Positions 12,302 through 24,344 of a stretch of 64,000 bases of DNA are shown here, in pieces. The notes under the pieces were generated by a model. It was not told the origin of the DNA and made no database searches. It was given only the letters and a program-made list of their open reading frames with translations. Position 1 is the first letter of the stretch. Every line of letters begins with the position of its first letter. Position numbers and translations under genes: made by a program. The stretch is taken from positions 52,618,639 to 52,682,638 of the forward strand of contig CM069455.1 of the NCBI GenBank assembly GCA_035610835.1. The letters run 5' to 3'. Source of the DNA: Ophiura sarsii. Its lineage: Eukaryota; Echinodermata; Ophiuroidea; Amphilepidida; Ophiuridae.

Positions 12302-12515
12302 CCCGTGGCGGGGTGCCGAGTCAACTCGATGGTTTGGTCGGTGTGTTGAAAGTACTTTCCATCACCAACCGGTTAGTCACGAGGTTTCGGAGAAACAGAC
12401 GGACGCTTATTCTGACGTATACTTTGGTTCATACGATAGTCTCGACATTCCGGAAAAAAGGTTGAAAACTTTGTTAAGAGAACATTATGCTAATCTGCAA
12501 ATAGTTTCTAATTGA
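12302..12515 (+). CDS. Possible terminal exon, unknown protein
   Basis: An open frame of about 70 codons ending in TGA at 12513-12515. It is preceded by CATAG, which could be a splice acceptor; the frame also continues upstream into a hydrophobic, probably intronic, stretch. The predicted peptide is polar and charge-rich, with no membrane segment or repeat. Base composition is more balanced than its flanks and the codons are varied, which is why it stands out. I recognise no domain. No partner exon can be assigned with confidence. It may be a lineage-specific exon, an element remnant or chance. Confidence 0.22.
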
Positions 12516-12533
12516 TATTCGTTCGTACAATAT

Positions 12534-12975
12534 ACGCCCATGCCGGTTCTGGTATCCGGAAATGTGTCGAATCTATTAGAAGAAAATCAATGCCTTCCGA
12601 GTATATAATGTTTACTAAGATTCGTGAAACATCTAAATATTGGGTGTGGAACGAACAACTTTAATTGAGCCTTAATCATATAGTGTCTCAGCTGGGTAAG
12701 GACATCTTAAATGTTGGTTTATATGACATCAGTGGTGGTCATTAAGAACAGTTTGTCCACCAGAAACCCTCTATGGGAAATTACAATATGATTAATATGA
12801 TAATTATGGGCTTGTTAAGTATTCAATATCGGGTTAGCACGAGATAGTTATATGCCTGTTTTGGTATCCGAAATGTTGTCAGGATCTATTTGAAGGAATT
12901 CATACCTTCCGTGTATTTAATGTGAGACATCTAGATATTGGCGTTGGAACGATCATTGAGTTCTAATCATATTAA
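12534..12975. repeat. Diverged direct duplication, spacing about 315 bp
   Basis: 12534-12690 and 12849-12975 align, sharing TTCTGGTATCCG or TTTTGGTATCCG, CCTTCCG.GTAT, ACATCTA.ATATTGG and GGAACGA in the same order. Confidence 0.75.
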
Positions 12976-13044
12976 ATATCGCGATAGTGAAATAACACCG
13001 GATCTTCCCCCATCCCTCCCCCTCGTAAGACCGGATTGGCACGA

Positions 13045-13050
<6 letters not shown>

Positions 13051-13079
<29 letters not shown>
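13051..13079. repeat. Poly-G tract of 29 bases
   Basis: An uninterrupted run of 29 G, the longest of a dozen G or C runs of at least 12 in the window. Such a run could form a G-quadruplex and is prone to length error. Confidence 0.95.
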
Positions 13080-13493
13080 AAGTATGTAGATTCCTTGCAG
13101 TGAAGTGGCAACTTCGCAATAGGGCAGCTCACCTCATGCCAAGTCAATACAAGGAACCTATGTGGCAGTTTTTTTGTGAATTTTATAAAATGTCACTTTT
13201 AAAAAATATATTACACATGTAATACAATAAGTAAATCGCGTAGTAGCCAACTTATGTTTCATTAAAGAATATAATGATAAGAAAGGTTCAGCCATTTCAT
13301 TTTACCATATATCATTTGCTCAAATCCGTGGCAGGTTAATGTAGTATAACAAATCAATGTAATTCCTAGGTATTCACTGGGGGGTTGGTGACCGTTTGAG
13401 TAGTTACTTCAGCGAACGAGTTGAAATGTTTATACACAGGTGATCCAGCGGTGAAGAAGAGTAAACTAATTATTTGGGATGAAACACAAAGAT

Positions 13494-13825
13494 GTTGTGA
13501 ACATCCGGGTTTAAAAGAAATGTAATCTGGCTGAATTTGGATACATTCACAAAGGCATGTTGTATGAATTAAACAATTTATTTTGATAAACACAGCTTTT
13601 ACTTCTAAATAGTCTCTGTGAATATCGTGGTTAAAATAAATGTAATCTAGCTGAATTCTTATTTTGGATGAACAGAACTTTTACTCCGTGGTAGTTACTG
13701 GGGGGTTGTGTCGCCTGTGCGACCGCATCGGGCACGACGTTGTGAACATCCGTGGTTTAAAATAAATGTAGAGCTAGATTATGGTACATTCATAAATGCC
13801 TGTTGTATGTTGTAGGAAATAAAAT
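13494..13825. repeat. Degenerate tandem repeat, about 122 bp, three copies
   Basis: Copies start near 13494, 13616 and 13739. Each has GTGAA.ATC.G.GGTT, AAA.AAATGTA and a GCTAGA or GCTGAA block. The first and third also share a TACATTCA.AAA.GC.TGTTGTATG block. They are diverged from each other. Confidence 0.75.
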
Positions 13826-13830
13826 GTGTT

Positions 13831-15276
13831 TCCTTCTTAATGCCCGACATGAGGCACAAACAGATCAATGTGTCCTTGTTTAATTTTTCCATGTGGTGAT
13901 AATGTCGTCTGCCGCATGAAAAGTGTTAAGCATGAGTGACCATTGTGATGAGTAAAGAGATTTAACCTATCTAGCTGCTCAACCTATCTAGCTGGGGCAC
14001 TCAACCTTTTTGGGTACGGGTTTGTGCGGCCCCAAATTTTCGTAAGTGGTAAACGGATGAATTGATCAATGGACCATTGCGAATACACATCCAAAAGGTT
14101 CTTAATTGTCAGCCAATTGTGAAAAAAGCAGTCACACAGTAAATGGAATTCACTCAAAATTGACTAAAAACCCCATTAGAGCAAGAATCTTGAATTTGAG
14201 GATAGTTTGAGGTTGAACAGGGGTCCTACATGTATTGAGTACCTGAGATGTTAATGTTTACCCTAGTGATTGGCTGATGTGTGAAAGTATACTAACTTAG
14301 AGAACTGATCCAAACTGAGAACTGCATGATGAGGCGCAAGCAGAGGGTCTGAAAAGGAGAATATTTAGCAATGGTATTTCCTCATGAGGATCTGGTGAGA
14401 TTTCTGTAACAGTAGACTTTTTACAATTGGGAAGGGGAAGCAATTATAACCCTAGGCTATCATACCACTGTCCTTGTTTTTCAATAAAAAGGCAACAATT
14501 AAAAGGTTTTAAAATGAGCCCTACATCTATCCCATCCTATTTTCTTCACAAGGCAATTTTGTCTAATGGTTAGGTAAATGGACACTCCATTGCTTCAATA
14601 ATTGCTTCTTTCACCTTGTCTTAATACAGTCTGGCCACTTATGGTACGGCTTGGCAGGTGGATGTAAAGACGTCTTAGCCATATCAGATTCCAAAACACT
14701 CATCACTATCTATTCTGTCTGTCTGTTCATCTTACCAGGGTGAAGGTATTTGGTAAATCCATTGCATTGGTCATTGTCCGATATCACAGCTGTTTGATCA
14801 CACATAATTTGTCCGTTTTATTCTGAGACCACCGTAACTTGCTGGCCCGGTTCTGGTTTTAACTTATTTAGGTACCTGAATATACTGGCCATCTTTTGTA
14901 GAAATTTCAGAACATTTGTAGGTGCCATTTCTGAGAAATAGACCTTTGAATATTATTATTTACTATAATAGCGCCCTCATCGGCCACATTTCCCATAGAG
15001 TTACATGTAAAATGTGTGTAAAGTAGAAAATGCCGATAATTTAAAAAAGGCTCGAACAATTTTCGTGAAATTTTCACCGTATACTCGTATTCATTAGCGC
15101 TACCTAAATCAGGTCAAACCATAACTGGGCCACTATGTAATCTTTTTTTATTCCATAATTTTAATTATAAATCGGACAGTCAAACAGCCGTGATACAAGT
15201 AGGCAGACTAATCACCAAAAAAGCCATGGCATGTCTCCAAAACTTTTAGTTCTGGAATGATTTTTCTCCACACAGG
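13831..15276. other. Unassigned sequence
   Basis: No gene or complete element recognised. A 14-bp phrase around CTATCTAGCTG is duplicated at 13967-13993. CTGGCCACTTATGG near 14632 and TGGGCCACTATG near 15125 are weakly similar. Confidence 0.45.
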
Positions 15277-15284
15277 ATTCCACA

Positions 15285-15658
15285 CAGTTGCGTAGCCAGG
15301 GGGGCTGGGAAGTTGATCGCCCCCTCCCTCAATATTAGAGTTGTGTCGGTCAAAATTGGCACTAGAGGTTGAGATTGGCACTCTATTGTTTAAGATAAAC
15401 ACTCTTGGTTGTTTTTGGCACCATTGGTTGAGATTGGACTGTCTGTTGAGATTGGTACTGTCGGTTATTGATGTTGAATGCCTGTTTTTCGCGCCCGTTT
15501 TTGGGATGCCCCCCTCTCTCAAGTTTCTAACTCGGCGGCAATTCTCAAAAGTTATCTTTCTGGTAAAGTCCTTGTCGGTTCACTTTCCTTTTTTCACCCC
15601 CTGGGCACCCCCCCCCCCCCCCCCCCCCCCTGTATGAAAAACCCTAGATACGCCACTG
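15285..15658. mobile_element. hAT-type MITE with perfect 8-bp target duplication
   Basis: The left end CAGTTGCGTAGCCAGGG matches the inverted right end CAGTGGCGTATCTAGGG. Both sides are flanked by ATTCCACA (15277-15284 and 15659-15666). An 8-bp duplication with CAGNG-type ends is the hallmark of hAT elements. The 374-bp interior codes for no transposase and includes a 23-base poly-C run at 15608-15630. A related copy lies at 17370-17629. Confidence 0.92.
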
Positions 15659-16154
15659 ATTCCACATCCTGAAACTTAACTTCTTCTTGTTTTAGCTCAA
15701 AGGCCTTTCTGCAATTTCCCCCAATTGAAAAGTTCAAAATGGCCATGCTTTAATGATCTCATTTAAATTTGCTCTGCCTCTTGTCATATACAAGATGAAA
15801 ACATTGCATGAAAACCTTGAAATTATAAATTTAAATCAATATTCCCACGATATTATAGTTTGGGCTCAATAAAGCCCAAACTCTTTTAAGGGGGCTGTCA
15901 AGTGTCAGAAATAGCTTCCGTAAAACTGCCGTAACTACGTAATTATTAATATATTCCATATACAAGTATACATTTTTTTGAAGGAAAGGGTTCAATAAAT
16001 CTAACCATGAACATAAAATTGCTCTAAAAAGAACCATTTTGGAGAAAATCATAAAAAACGAGAATTTTGACCAGTCTTCAATTCGGACAAGGTAACCAAA
16101 AAAATATTTTCTGAAAATCTGTCCTTTTACGATTTTTGTAATCTTAAGAAAATT

Positions 16155-16325
16155 ACCCGGGTTCCATTTTTTTTGTTTTTTGATATCTGAGATATTTTTT
16201 TATTTATTGACCAAATAAGGCAACAAAATGGGATTTTTAAATACAACAAACGTGAATTTCCACAAAATGATCCGAAAAATCGGGAAATAGGCCTAAAACA
16301 AAAAACAAAAAAAATGGAACCTGGG
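16155..16325. mobile_element. Small inverted-repeat unit nested in the TTAA element
   Basis: 27-bp ends beginning CCCGGGTTCCATTTTTTTTG are inverted copies with one mismatch. They enclose about 115 bp with no coding capacity. It may be a MITE or a foldback structure of the host element. Confidence 0.6.
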
Positions 16326-17369
16326 GAAGATCATGGTTGTTGCGTTAAACTTACTTGCTGTCCATCAGATGCAGTTTGTATTGAGTTATCGTGTCTGTAA
16401 ATCGTATTTTTACTCAAAAATGAACATAAAGAAATCAACCGATGAATGTGAAAAGTGACAATACCGCCGTTTGATCATGGTTTACGGGGAAATACACGTA
16501 TTTCAAATCCTGTTCTTTAGATATTGTGGGAAACATATAAATCCCCAACTTCGTGCAAAGTTTCATTACAAACCGTTCTTTTCTTGGTATCAAAATAACC
16601 TCAAATGTGTGTTAAAAAACACCTTTTTCATGATGTCGAGTTTGAAAAAGAAGCCATACCATTTTATGCGCATTCGAAGTGCGTTCACAATTTCCGGGAA
16701 GCGTAACGCATTCAAGCGCGTGCGTTAATCGACAATGAGCGCAGACGCGCGCGGAATGTTTTGAGTTGACAAAATAAATGGTGACGCGTGCACGTTGAAC
16801 CGGTTGACAAAGATTTAGACGCTCGTGTATTAATTTCTGTGCGCAACACTCTGCGGCTAATCATCAGAGTTTATCATTATAGTCCAGTGTAGTCGAGTCT
16901 TTATCAATGTGATCATTTTAAAATGCACCGTGGCGGGATTAGTGAGTAGTCTGGGTGTAAAAATCAACACCTATCCTAGATAAAGGACTTAGTAAAGGAG
17001 AGAGAAAAATTGGAAACAGAGAAAGCAAGAAATGGGATGAAGATTTAATTTAAGACCTGTCGTTTGGTAGGCTCTAGGCCTACATGTTTTCTCTTCTTCT
17101 ACCTCAGATATTTAAAGAGACGGAATCGGGTAAGCTTCTGATTAACATGATTAATATGAGTCACGTCACGAATTGTAATTTCATCATAAATAGTAAAAGG
17201 CCACAACATGCCACCTGAACTTGATCCTCGTTATGCCAGCGCCACCGAAAAAGAAACTGAAATATATGTCCGATAGGTCTAATGTTTAATGAAGCAGGAA
17301 AATAAATTTAACGGTTTGTAAAATGACTATATGAATTGTCTTTGGGTAAACTGTCAAGCGAACGAGTAA

Positions 17370-17629
17370 CAGTAGCGTATCAGCAGAGTGTCCCCCCTCA
17401 AACTACCGGGCTAAAAGGTTTTATTTTCTGTAAATACAGTGGGTTGGGGGAGCAAGGGCCCCAATTTGAATCGGATGGGGTGTATTTTGAGAACACCCCG
17501 GCCCCACCCTCCCCGTTTTCAAATGTCGGACTCGGCGGCGGCGGCAATCCTCAGCCTGAATAAAGTTAAAGCCTACCGGGAAGATACCATTTCCCCCTCT
17601 GACAAGCGATCTCATCAGATACGCCACTG
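17370..17629. mobile_element. hAT-type MITE, diverged 8-bp duplication
   Basis: Ends CAGTAGCGTATC and inverted CAGTGGCGTATC match the element at 15285. Flanking octamers ACGAGTAA and GCGGGTAA agree at six of eight positions. It is nested in the TTAA element, so it inserted later. Confidence 0.78.
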
Positions 17630-18554
17630 GCGGGTAATGGAGCACATTTCACAGTAGTTAAATGATGAGTATTTTCCATTAGAATGGACTTGGATCCTTT
17701 TAAAATTGATTTGAATTGCTATCTACCAAAGATAATTATTAAATAGTGATTGTTCAGTGTTATAACAATAGCTCTATTAAGCATTTCGGTTGGATCTCTT
17801 ATAAAAGTAGTTTGCTATCTACTGAAGATAACAATGATAACGTTGAAAACACGGTCATTATTTAACAATTAGCTCTAGTGCTATAGGCCTATACAGTATT
17901 CGGTATTTCCATTACTGCATGGTTTTATTATTTATTGGCTATCCCTATGAATTGCCTTGTCACCTATACCTAGATTGAATTTTTTTTATTGAGAGGACAC
18001 AAAAGTACAAGGATATCAAAGGTGCAACCATACATTTAATTAATCAGGCCTATTGTTTACATCTCATAACTTCGTGATAAACCAAACCGATGTTACCCTA
18101 TTTTTTTATTGGGGTGGGTCCGAGGGGCAGAAATATAGAGCATCCTCTCCCACCATAATCCCATCCCTTCCACCTTTGCTTTCAGTCTAGAACATTCGGA
18201 CGTTTCATTGATTCAAAATATGAATGATGGGCATTTAGCGATCGAAATGGGAAGATCTCTGTTCTTTGTTCAGTCCGAATTTCATTTGGAATGTTCCAGA
18301 ATTTTATATTATTCAATTTAACTATGACATTTTAGGAGGATTTTATAGAAACATGACTTGTTTGGCCGTATAGGCCTACTTCTGGTTATCTTGGAACTTA
18401 TTTTGTCTTATATGGCATGTCACCAACCAAACCGTAGGCCTAACAGCGGGGCCTTAGACCCGAACGCAACTGAATAAATGAGCTTACAATGGATAGTATA
18501 TTAAAATACATGCCAGGAGAGGCTGTCCATCCCTGCTCTCCATGGCCCTATACA

Positions 18555-18569
18555 CCCCCCCCCCCCCCC
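18555..18569. repeat. Poly-C tract, 15 bases
   Basis: An uninterrupted run of 15 C. Confidence 0.9.
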
Positions 18570-19550
18570 AACTCCACATGTCGTGTGTTTGATTGCCGTG
18601 TGTGCAAATACATGTACTATACAAAGTTAGACTATTATGAGATAACCATGTGAACCATTTGATAGCATCGGCTCATCGGCCCGAGGATGCTTCTCCGATC
18701 ATGCCCATGTAGGTCTAGGTAAAACGGCACTTATAATTGATATTATGTTTGATATAACTGAATGACAAATTAGCACCGAGTTGAACTAACTGAGAACTAG
18801 CTAACTTAACAACGATACGAAGTAATAGGCCTACCATATTCAGTAATGACAATAAATAGATAAACAGGTAGGCCTATTGGATGGACGGGCGGGTGGAACG
18901 GACTTGTAGGCTACAACATCGAAAGGCCAAACAAAAACAAAACATTAACGTCTTCGGATAAAACCTGGTGTAAGTCTTTTTGATCTCCTTACAATGTTTC
19001 ACTCCGATCATGGATTCAAAATCTTTCTCTGTCCTTTATTTTTTATCTTTTTCCTTCTCTCTTTCCAAACTCCTTGACACTAACGCTTGTGCTAAAGCCT
19101 TGTTTTACTAATAGGCCTACTTGCTTTCAGGCTCAGCCACACCCCGGCAAAATGACGGTTTGATAAGTCGGGCCTCCGATGCGTAAACAATGCGTATGAA
19201 CAAGCCCTCAAACGCGGCAAAAACATAGCGGGTAACGCAGCACGCACTGACGGCTTTCGAAATAACAGCGTCGCGTATTTTAAGCGAACTGACGCGTGCC
19301 AATTTGCGTGAAAAACAAAACACGGGATACGCGGCGCATGGGAGTTTCGCTGATCCCCTGCGGGCAGACTTTTCCATTCTACATTGTCAATGATCACAAT
19401 AAGGGATTTAAATCCTTCTAAATAGGCTTTTGGAATTTCAAAATTGAAAATATCTTTGCATGTACTGATAGATAACACTCTGAAGTTTTGAAAAATGAAG
19501 AAAAGTGAAATTCCTGGAAAATACGAAATGACACTTGACAGCCCCCTTAA

Positions 19551-19901
19551 CCACCGAAGCGGTAATTGTCAATGGTCATTGTCATCTAATTGTGGGCGTC
19601 CTTGGTTACCGTTTGACCATTCACGGCTACTTCCGGTTGCCCGCGAGCAGCCCTTTGTTTGATTGTTTTGCTATGCCCATTTGGTACATTTTGTACTTCA
19701 TTCGCTCCGTGTTTCCATACTATGAGGATCTGTTGTTAAATAAAACCACTCCCACCCTCCCATATTCATCTTGTTCCGCTTTCAATCGGGATCGTTTTTT
19801 GTTTCGTTGGTTGTTTCAGATTAGTTGTTTTGTTTTTGTTTTTTGTTTAAAAAATAAAATAAAAATAAAATATATTGTACTAAAATCACGGAATATATTC
19901 A
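19551..19901. other. Unassigned sequence between element and satellite
   Basis: A single-copy-looking stretch ending in an A-rich run (AATAAAAT). Nothing recognised. Confidence 0.5.
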
Positions 19902-20915
19902 TTGCCCACGCGGCTCAACCATGGGGGACCAATTGCCATATCGCCCGGTCTTAATTATTCCTTTGTACCTTGCCCACGCGGCTCAACCAGGGGGGACCAT
20001 TTGCCATATCGCCAGGTCTTAATTATTCCTTTGTTTCTTGCCCACGCGGCTCGGTCATGGGGGACCAATTGCCATATCGCTCGGTCTTAATTATTCCTTT
20101 GTACCTTGCACACGCGGCTCAACCAGGGGGGACCATTTGCCATATCGCCCGGTCTTAATTATCCCTTTGTATCTTGCCCACGCGGCTCAACCATGGGGGA
20201 CCAATTGCCATATCGCCCGGTCTTAATTATTCCTTTGTACCTTGCCCACGCGGCTCAACCAGGGGGGACCAATTGCCATATCGCCCGGTCTTAATTATCC
20301 CATTATATCTTGCCCACGCGGCTCATCCATGGGGGACCAATTGCCATATCGCCCGGTCTTAATTATTCCTTTGTACCTTGCCCACGCGGCTCAACCAGGG
20401 GGGACCAATTGCCATATCGCCCGGTCTTAATTATCCCTTTGTATCTTGCCCACGCGGCTCAACCAGGGGGGACCAATTGCCATATCGCCCGGTCTTAATT
20501 ATTCCTTTGTACCTTGCCCACGCGGCTCAACCAGGGGGGACCAATTGCCATATCGCCCGGTCTTAATTATCCCGTTATATCTTGCCCACGCGGCTCATCC
20601 ATGGGGGACCAATTGCCATATCGCCCGGTCTTAATTATTCCTTTGTACCTTGCCCACGCGGCTCAACCAGGGGGGACCAATTGCCATATCGCCCGGTCTT
20701 AATTATCCCTTTGTATCTTGCCCACGCGGCTCAACCAGGGGGGACCAATTGCCATATCGCCCGGTCTTAATTATTCCTTTGTATCTTGCCCACGCGGCTC
20801 AACCAGGGGGGACCAATTGCCATATCGCCCGGTCTTAATTATTCCGTTGTATCTTGCCCACGCGGCTCAACCAGGGGGGACCAATTGCCATATCGCCCGG
20901 TCTTAATTATCCTTT
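19902..20915. repeat. 68-bp satellite, about 15 units
   Basis: Fifteen units at exactly 68-bp spacing, each with TTGCCCACGCGGCTC, a G-rich GGGGGACCA block and CCATATCGCCCGGTCTTAA. Neighbours alternate between CTTTGTACC and TTTGTATCT junctions, giving a 136-bp order. A variant with TTATATCT and CTCATCCATG recurs after exactly 272 bp (20303 and 20575). Because 68 is not a multiple of three, overlapping 62-codon frames appear in all phases and are artefacts. The high unit identity suggests recent expansion. Confidence 0.98.
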
Positions 20916-22063
20916 ATTTTATATTAATTGAAGTTACCAATTGTTCTACTGCATGATGTAGTGGATGGCATATATTGTAATTTTAAGGAGAAATTTTTAA
21001 AAAGTCAGGGATTTAAATCCCAATTATTCTCTTTAATATAAGAAATATTTATAAATGGTAAAAGAAAGTTATTCAATTTATTATGAAGTCAAAAGAAATG
21101 TATTACTGCTTCATCCTATAATTGGTATTATATTAATTAGGCCAACTCATTTAGAGTTCAACTAGTTAATTACCGTGCAAAAATCAATTTTCTGAAACTA
21201 TCACTTGATAAGATTTCATCGGTGGTAGGGCTGTTGGCCATTTAACCATTCCCCTCAGATTTGATTATTTTATATTTCAAATTGATGATTTACAAATTGA
21301 ATAACATTGAAAGAAAGCATTGATAAATTAGGCCAAGTTTATTTAAAAGTTATAACCATCTTTAAAAATAATTGGAATTCTGTTGAGCTGTTCTCTAAGT
21401 TTATGTCCCTTAGGTATATCACTAGGACCCCCAATTATGGTTTGATAATTGTGTATTATTATCATTTTTTGTACTCGTATCCTTTGTATGGCCAAACATT
21501 TAAAAATATTTATCAATGTAATTATTGTAGTATAAGGGCTGATGCCCCTGCTAAATTAAGTATCAACTATTCAACTTATGTAAATATAGTTGTATAATAA
21601 AATCTAATTAGTATGGAGCCTCAGGGCTATATAATCTATTTTTGTCTTTGGCTGTGTTTTCAATTCCCGCTGTCTAAGGGTAAATGTGTACAGCAGCGGC
21701 AAAAGGGTGCAGTTGTCTCACAAAGAGAAAGTCAAGATCTTAATACCAACAATAGGAGCTTTTAGAATGCTTCAAAATGACACTACCTTTGTGGTTAAGA
21801 TAAGATAGGCTTTATGATTTTATGAAGACAAATTACTGTAAAATTGTCTTTAGTTTCTTTGTTTTTCCATGCCTATAATTCCATCAATATCTCAAAATAC
21901 ATTTATACCTGCAATTGCCGCGACAGTACACATATAAGCATGATATGAGCAGACTTTTGCCACAAATTCTATCAATTTTATTTGTCGCACAAAATCCAAT
22001 ATTTCCCTTGCAAAAAATGGTGCCTGCAGGTGCAAGGTGCAAAAGAATAGGATGTAAGCCATC
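20916..22063. other. Unassigned AT-rich sequence
   Basis: No gene, tandem array or terminal repeats were seen. An AT-rich frame at 21307-21597 lacks recognisable motifs. Confidence 0.5.
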
Positions 22064-22065
22064 TA

Positions 22066-22690
22066 CAGGGTGACCCAGAAAATGTTGAACCCCAAAATCA
22101 CAAAATTCAATATATTATTTTACCATTAAAATAACAAAATATTGCATAACTCGTTCACTGGCTATGTGCACCATACATTTAACTTTCTGAAACATTTTAG
22201 ATCATAAAAATAGGCCACACGAAACTTAAAATACGTGTAATTTTGTAAGAAGTTTGGTTTTGTAGTATAAGTGAAGTGCAAAAAATGGTTTCATGCTACA
22301 TGAGCAGAACAAGTGCCTGTTTGAAACCATTTATGCACAGTATCTCATTAAGATTCATTTATTATGTAAATCAATATTATTATTATATAAGAGACTTTGA
22401 AAACAAAACTGAAGTCACCTTGACTTCATTTGAAAATGTTAATTTGATAAATAAAAAACCATGTTACAATTTTTTTCACTTTTACAAAAGGGCGAAAACA
22501 CCCCCTGTCACACAATCAAGTGTATCTTTAGTTTGGTAAGGCCGATTTACATGATCTAAAGTTCTCCAGAAAGCTGAATATATTGTTTACATAACTGTTG
22601 AAAACAGAATGCCATATTTATTTATTTTCATTTTTAATTATTTTTTTTAAGTTTGTGATTTTTGGGTTCAACATTTTCTGGGTCACCCTG
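22066..22690. mobile_element. Tc1/mariner-like MITE with TA duplication
   Basis: Inverted ends of nearly 40 bp begin CAGGGTGACCCAGAAAATG. TA flanks both sides (22064-22065 and 22691-22692). Ends starting CAGGGTG at a TA target are typical of mariner-type non-autonomous elements. The 625-bp interior has one frame of 87 codons with no transposase signature. Confidence 0.92.
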
Positions 22691-22770
22691 TACACCTAGC
22701 TGAATTGACACAAATCCAACAGGTTATCACTCGTTAAGAACATTGCTAATCACACTGATATAGTAACAAT

Positions 22771-23159
22771 ATGTGATGTTATCTGTGAAAACCTGTTGGA
22801 TGACATCAAATTTGAACTAGGGATTATGGGTAAAATTTAAAAATATAGAGAGATTTTTAGATTTTTTTGTGTCATCATCTTTCATGAAATTTCACCTTCA
22901 AAAATTTAAGTCACTTTTCTAATTAACTTTATAATGTTATTTTATTGAACTATGTATCTTTTTGGCCTGTTTTTATGATTTCTTGTTTTGTAGCTTTTTA
23001 TGACATCACAATCATCATTCACTATTATACATTTTTTATGTAGTGATCATATTAAAATGATCGATAGAGTTCTGTAATCAGCAGTTTCAGCTTTTAATAT
23101 AAATATCTCCAATATGAAAAATCCCACCATGTGGTGGGTTTTCACAGATGGCATCACAT
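22771..23159. mobile_element. Candidate inverted-repeat element
   Basis: ATGTGATGTTATCTGTGAAA at the left is inverted at the right with 21 of 23 positions matching. The interior is AT-rich and non-coding. No target duplication resolved. Confidence 0.5.
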
Positions 23160-23217
23160 TTGAACAAACTAATTAACATTTATCTAGAAAACATCAAACA
23201 GACAGCTACAACTGATG

Positions 23218-23465
23218 TTAAGGCTTTCCGCGCGGCAGGCGTCTACAGACGACATTTCAAAATTTCACAAAATGTTTCAAAAATGTCAAAATTATTGAAG
23301 TTAATTACCATATTAGTAACCACTATGAGAAATGCATTAACATAAATACAGACATGCCTAGTATTGATTCCGTAATCCTTGAGGTAGACCTTGACATTTT
23401 GGAAAGGTTTCTGAAAAATCTGTTTTTGTATTTGGTAAAACCAATAGCCGCGTGGAAAGGGTTAA
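23218..23465. mobile_element. TTAA MITE, family 2, inverse orientation
   Basis: 248 bp with TTAA at each edge. The right end reads GCCGCGTGGAAAGGGTTAA. It aligns in inverse orientation to the copies at 42651 and 55082. Confidence 0.88.
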
Positions 23466-24344
23466 GAGAAATAAATAGGCCTATTGCCTCTAACAAATGT
23501 ATAATTTAAAATAATCCACCACTGAAACTGCAAATCGTATATTACATTTATGTCACACATCAAGGTCAAAGAGCCATTTCCATCTGTGCACAATTATTTT
23601 TGACGCACCCTGTATAGGAGATCGCAAAGGCAATTCAATCGGAAACTTTTTTTCTTTTTTTTGTATATAAAGAGCAAATGTGAACAATAGCCCAACAGAC
23701 ATTAACAACATTAATGAACTGAGTAATTACAAATCAAACGGGTAACTCTCAACAGAGAGCTCTGATGAGCCAATCAATTGGTTCACTGCAACTCAGAAAA
23801 TAATCAAAATACAAGTAAACACAATTGAGCTAGTAAAAAAGCCAATGAAAGTGGCGTGGGACAGGAATAGGACAAACACCCAAACATAGAGAATAACATC
23901 AAAAAATAAGATGAAAATAATATCTTATTACTTGAATAATGTAAATGACAAACAGAGAGGCAGAATACAAACAGAGTTCATCAGCCCATCTCTACTTATA
24001 AATACATATATAAGAGCAGGAATAAATAGCACTGGATCAAAAATGTGAGAGGTCCCATGAAATTTTTCAGGACCCCGTAGGACTTCCAAAAAATTGAGGG
24101 GTCCTGAAGTTTGGGTATTTGAAAATTTTACTTTTTTACGGACATTTTTAATGAGTTTATATTGTGAGCAAAGGATGGCTACATAATTTACAGAATTTCT
24201 TCAATTTCCAGACATCGTCAAATTTAAGGGGTCCCTTCAATTTTGATCGGGACCCGTAAGTCTTTCCAATTTGAAACCTGACGCGTCACTACAAGAAAGT
24301 GAGAGGTCTAGGACGCGCAGACGCGTCAGAATGTTACCCCTGTT
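23466..24344. other. Unassigned, with one solitary mariner-type end
   Basis: TTGACGCACCCTGTA near 23600-23614 looks like the end of another TA-targeting element with no left partner found. A diverged pair of phrases containing GGGTCC and AATTT occurs at 24050-24260. No gene seen. Confidence 0.45.

Larger units (their letters stand above)
15886..19550. mobile_element. 3.7-kb TTAA-ended DNA element (family 1), non-autonomous
   Basis: The two ends are a perfect 22-bp inverted repeat starting TTAAGGGGGCTGTCAAGTG. TTAA at both outer edges fits TTAA-targeting (piggyBac-like) insertion. CpG-rich blocks lie near 16660-16860 and 19150-19360, unlike most of the window. No reading frame inside resembles a transposase. 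The longest, about 128 codons on the minus strand in the right CpG block, is unrecognised. Eight of the window's 17 TAGGCCTA palindromes are here. A hAT MITE (17370-17629) and a smaller inverted-repeat unit (16155-16325) are nested inside. Confidence 0.85.

Noticed and set aside
12953..13147. Proline- or glycine-run frames at 12938-13222
   Set aside because: The runs come from the 29-base poly-G tract; frames on both strands cross it.
19092..19478. 128-codon minus-strand frame as a transposase
   Set aside because: It lies in a CpG-rich block of the TTAA element. No catalytic motif or known domain is visible, and another overlapping frame exists.
19902..20906. A ladder of overlapping 62-codon frames
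   Set aside because: Each is the same 68-bp unit read in shifting phase; none starts or ends independently of the repeat.
19902..20915. CRISPR-like array
   Set aside because: Units are contiguous 68-bp repeats with no unique spacers. The same holds for the 43-bp array at 52845-53655.
22276..22539. 87-codon frame as mariner transposase remnant
   Set aside because: No helix-turn-helix or DD(D/E) features were seen, and the element is too short for a transposase gene.
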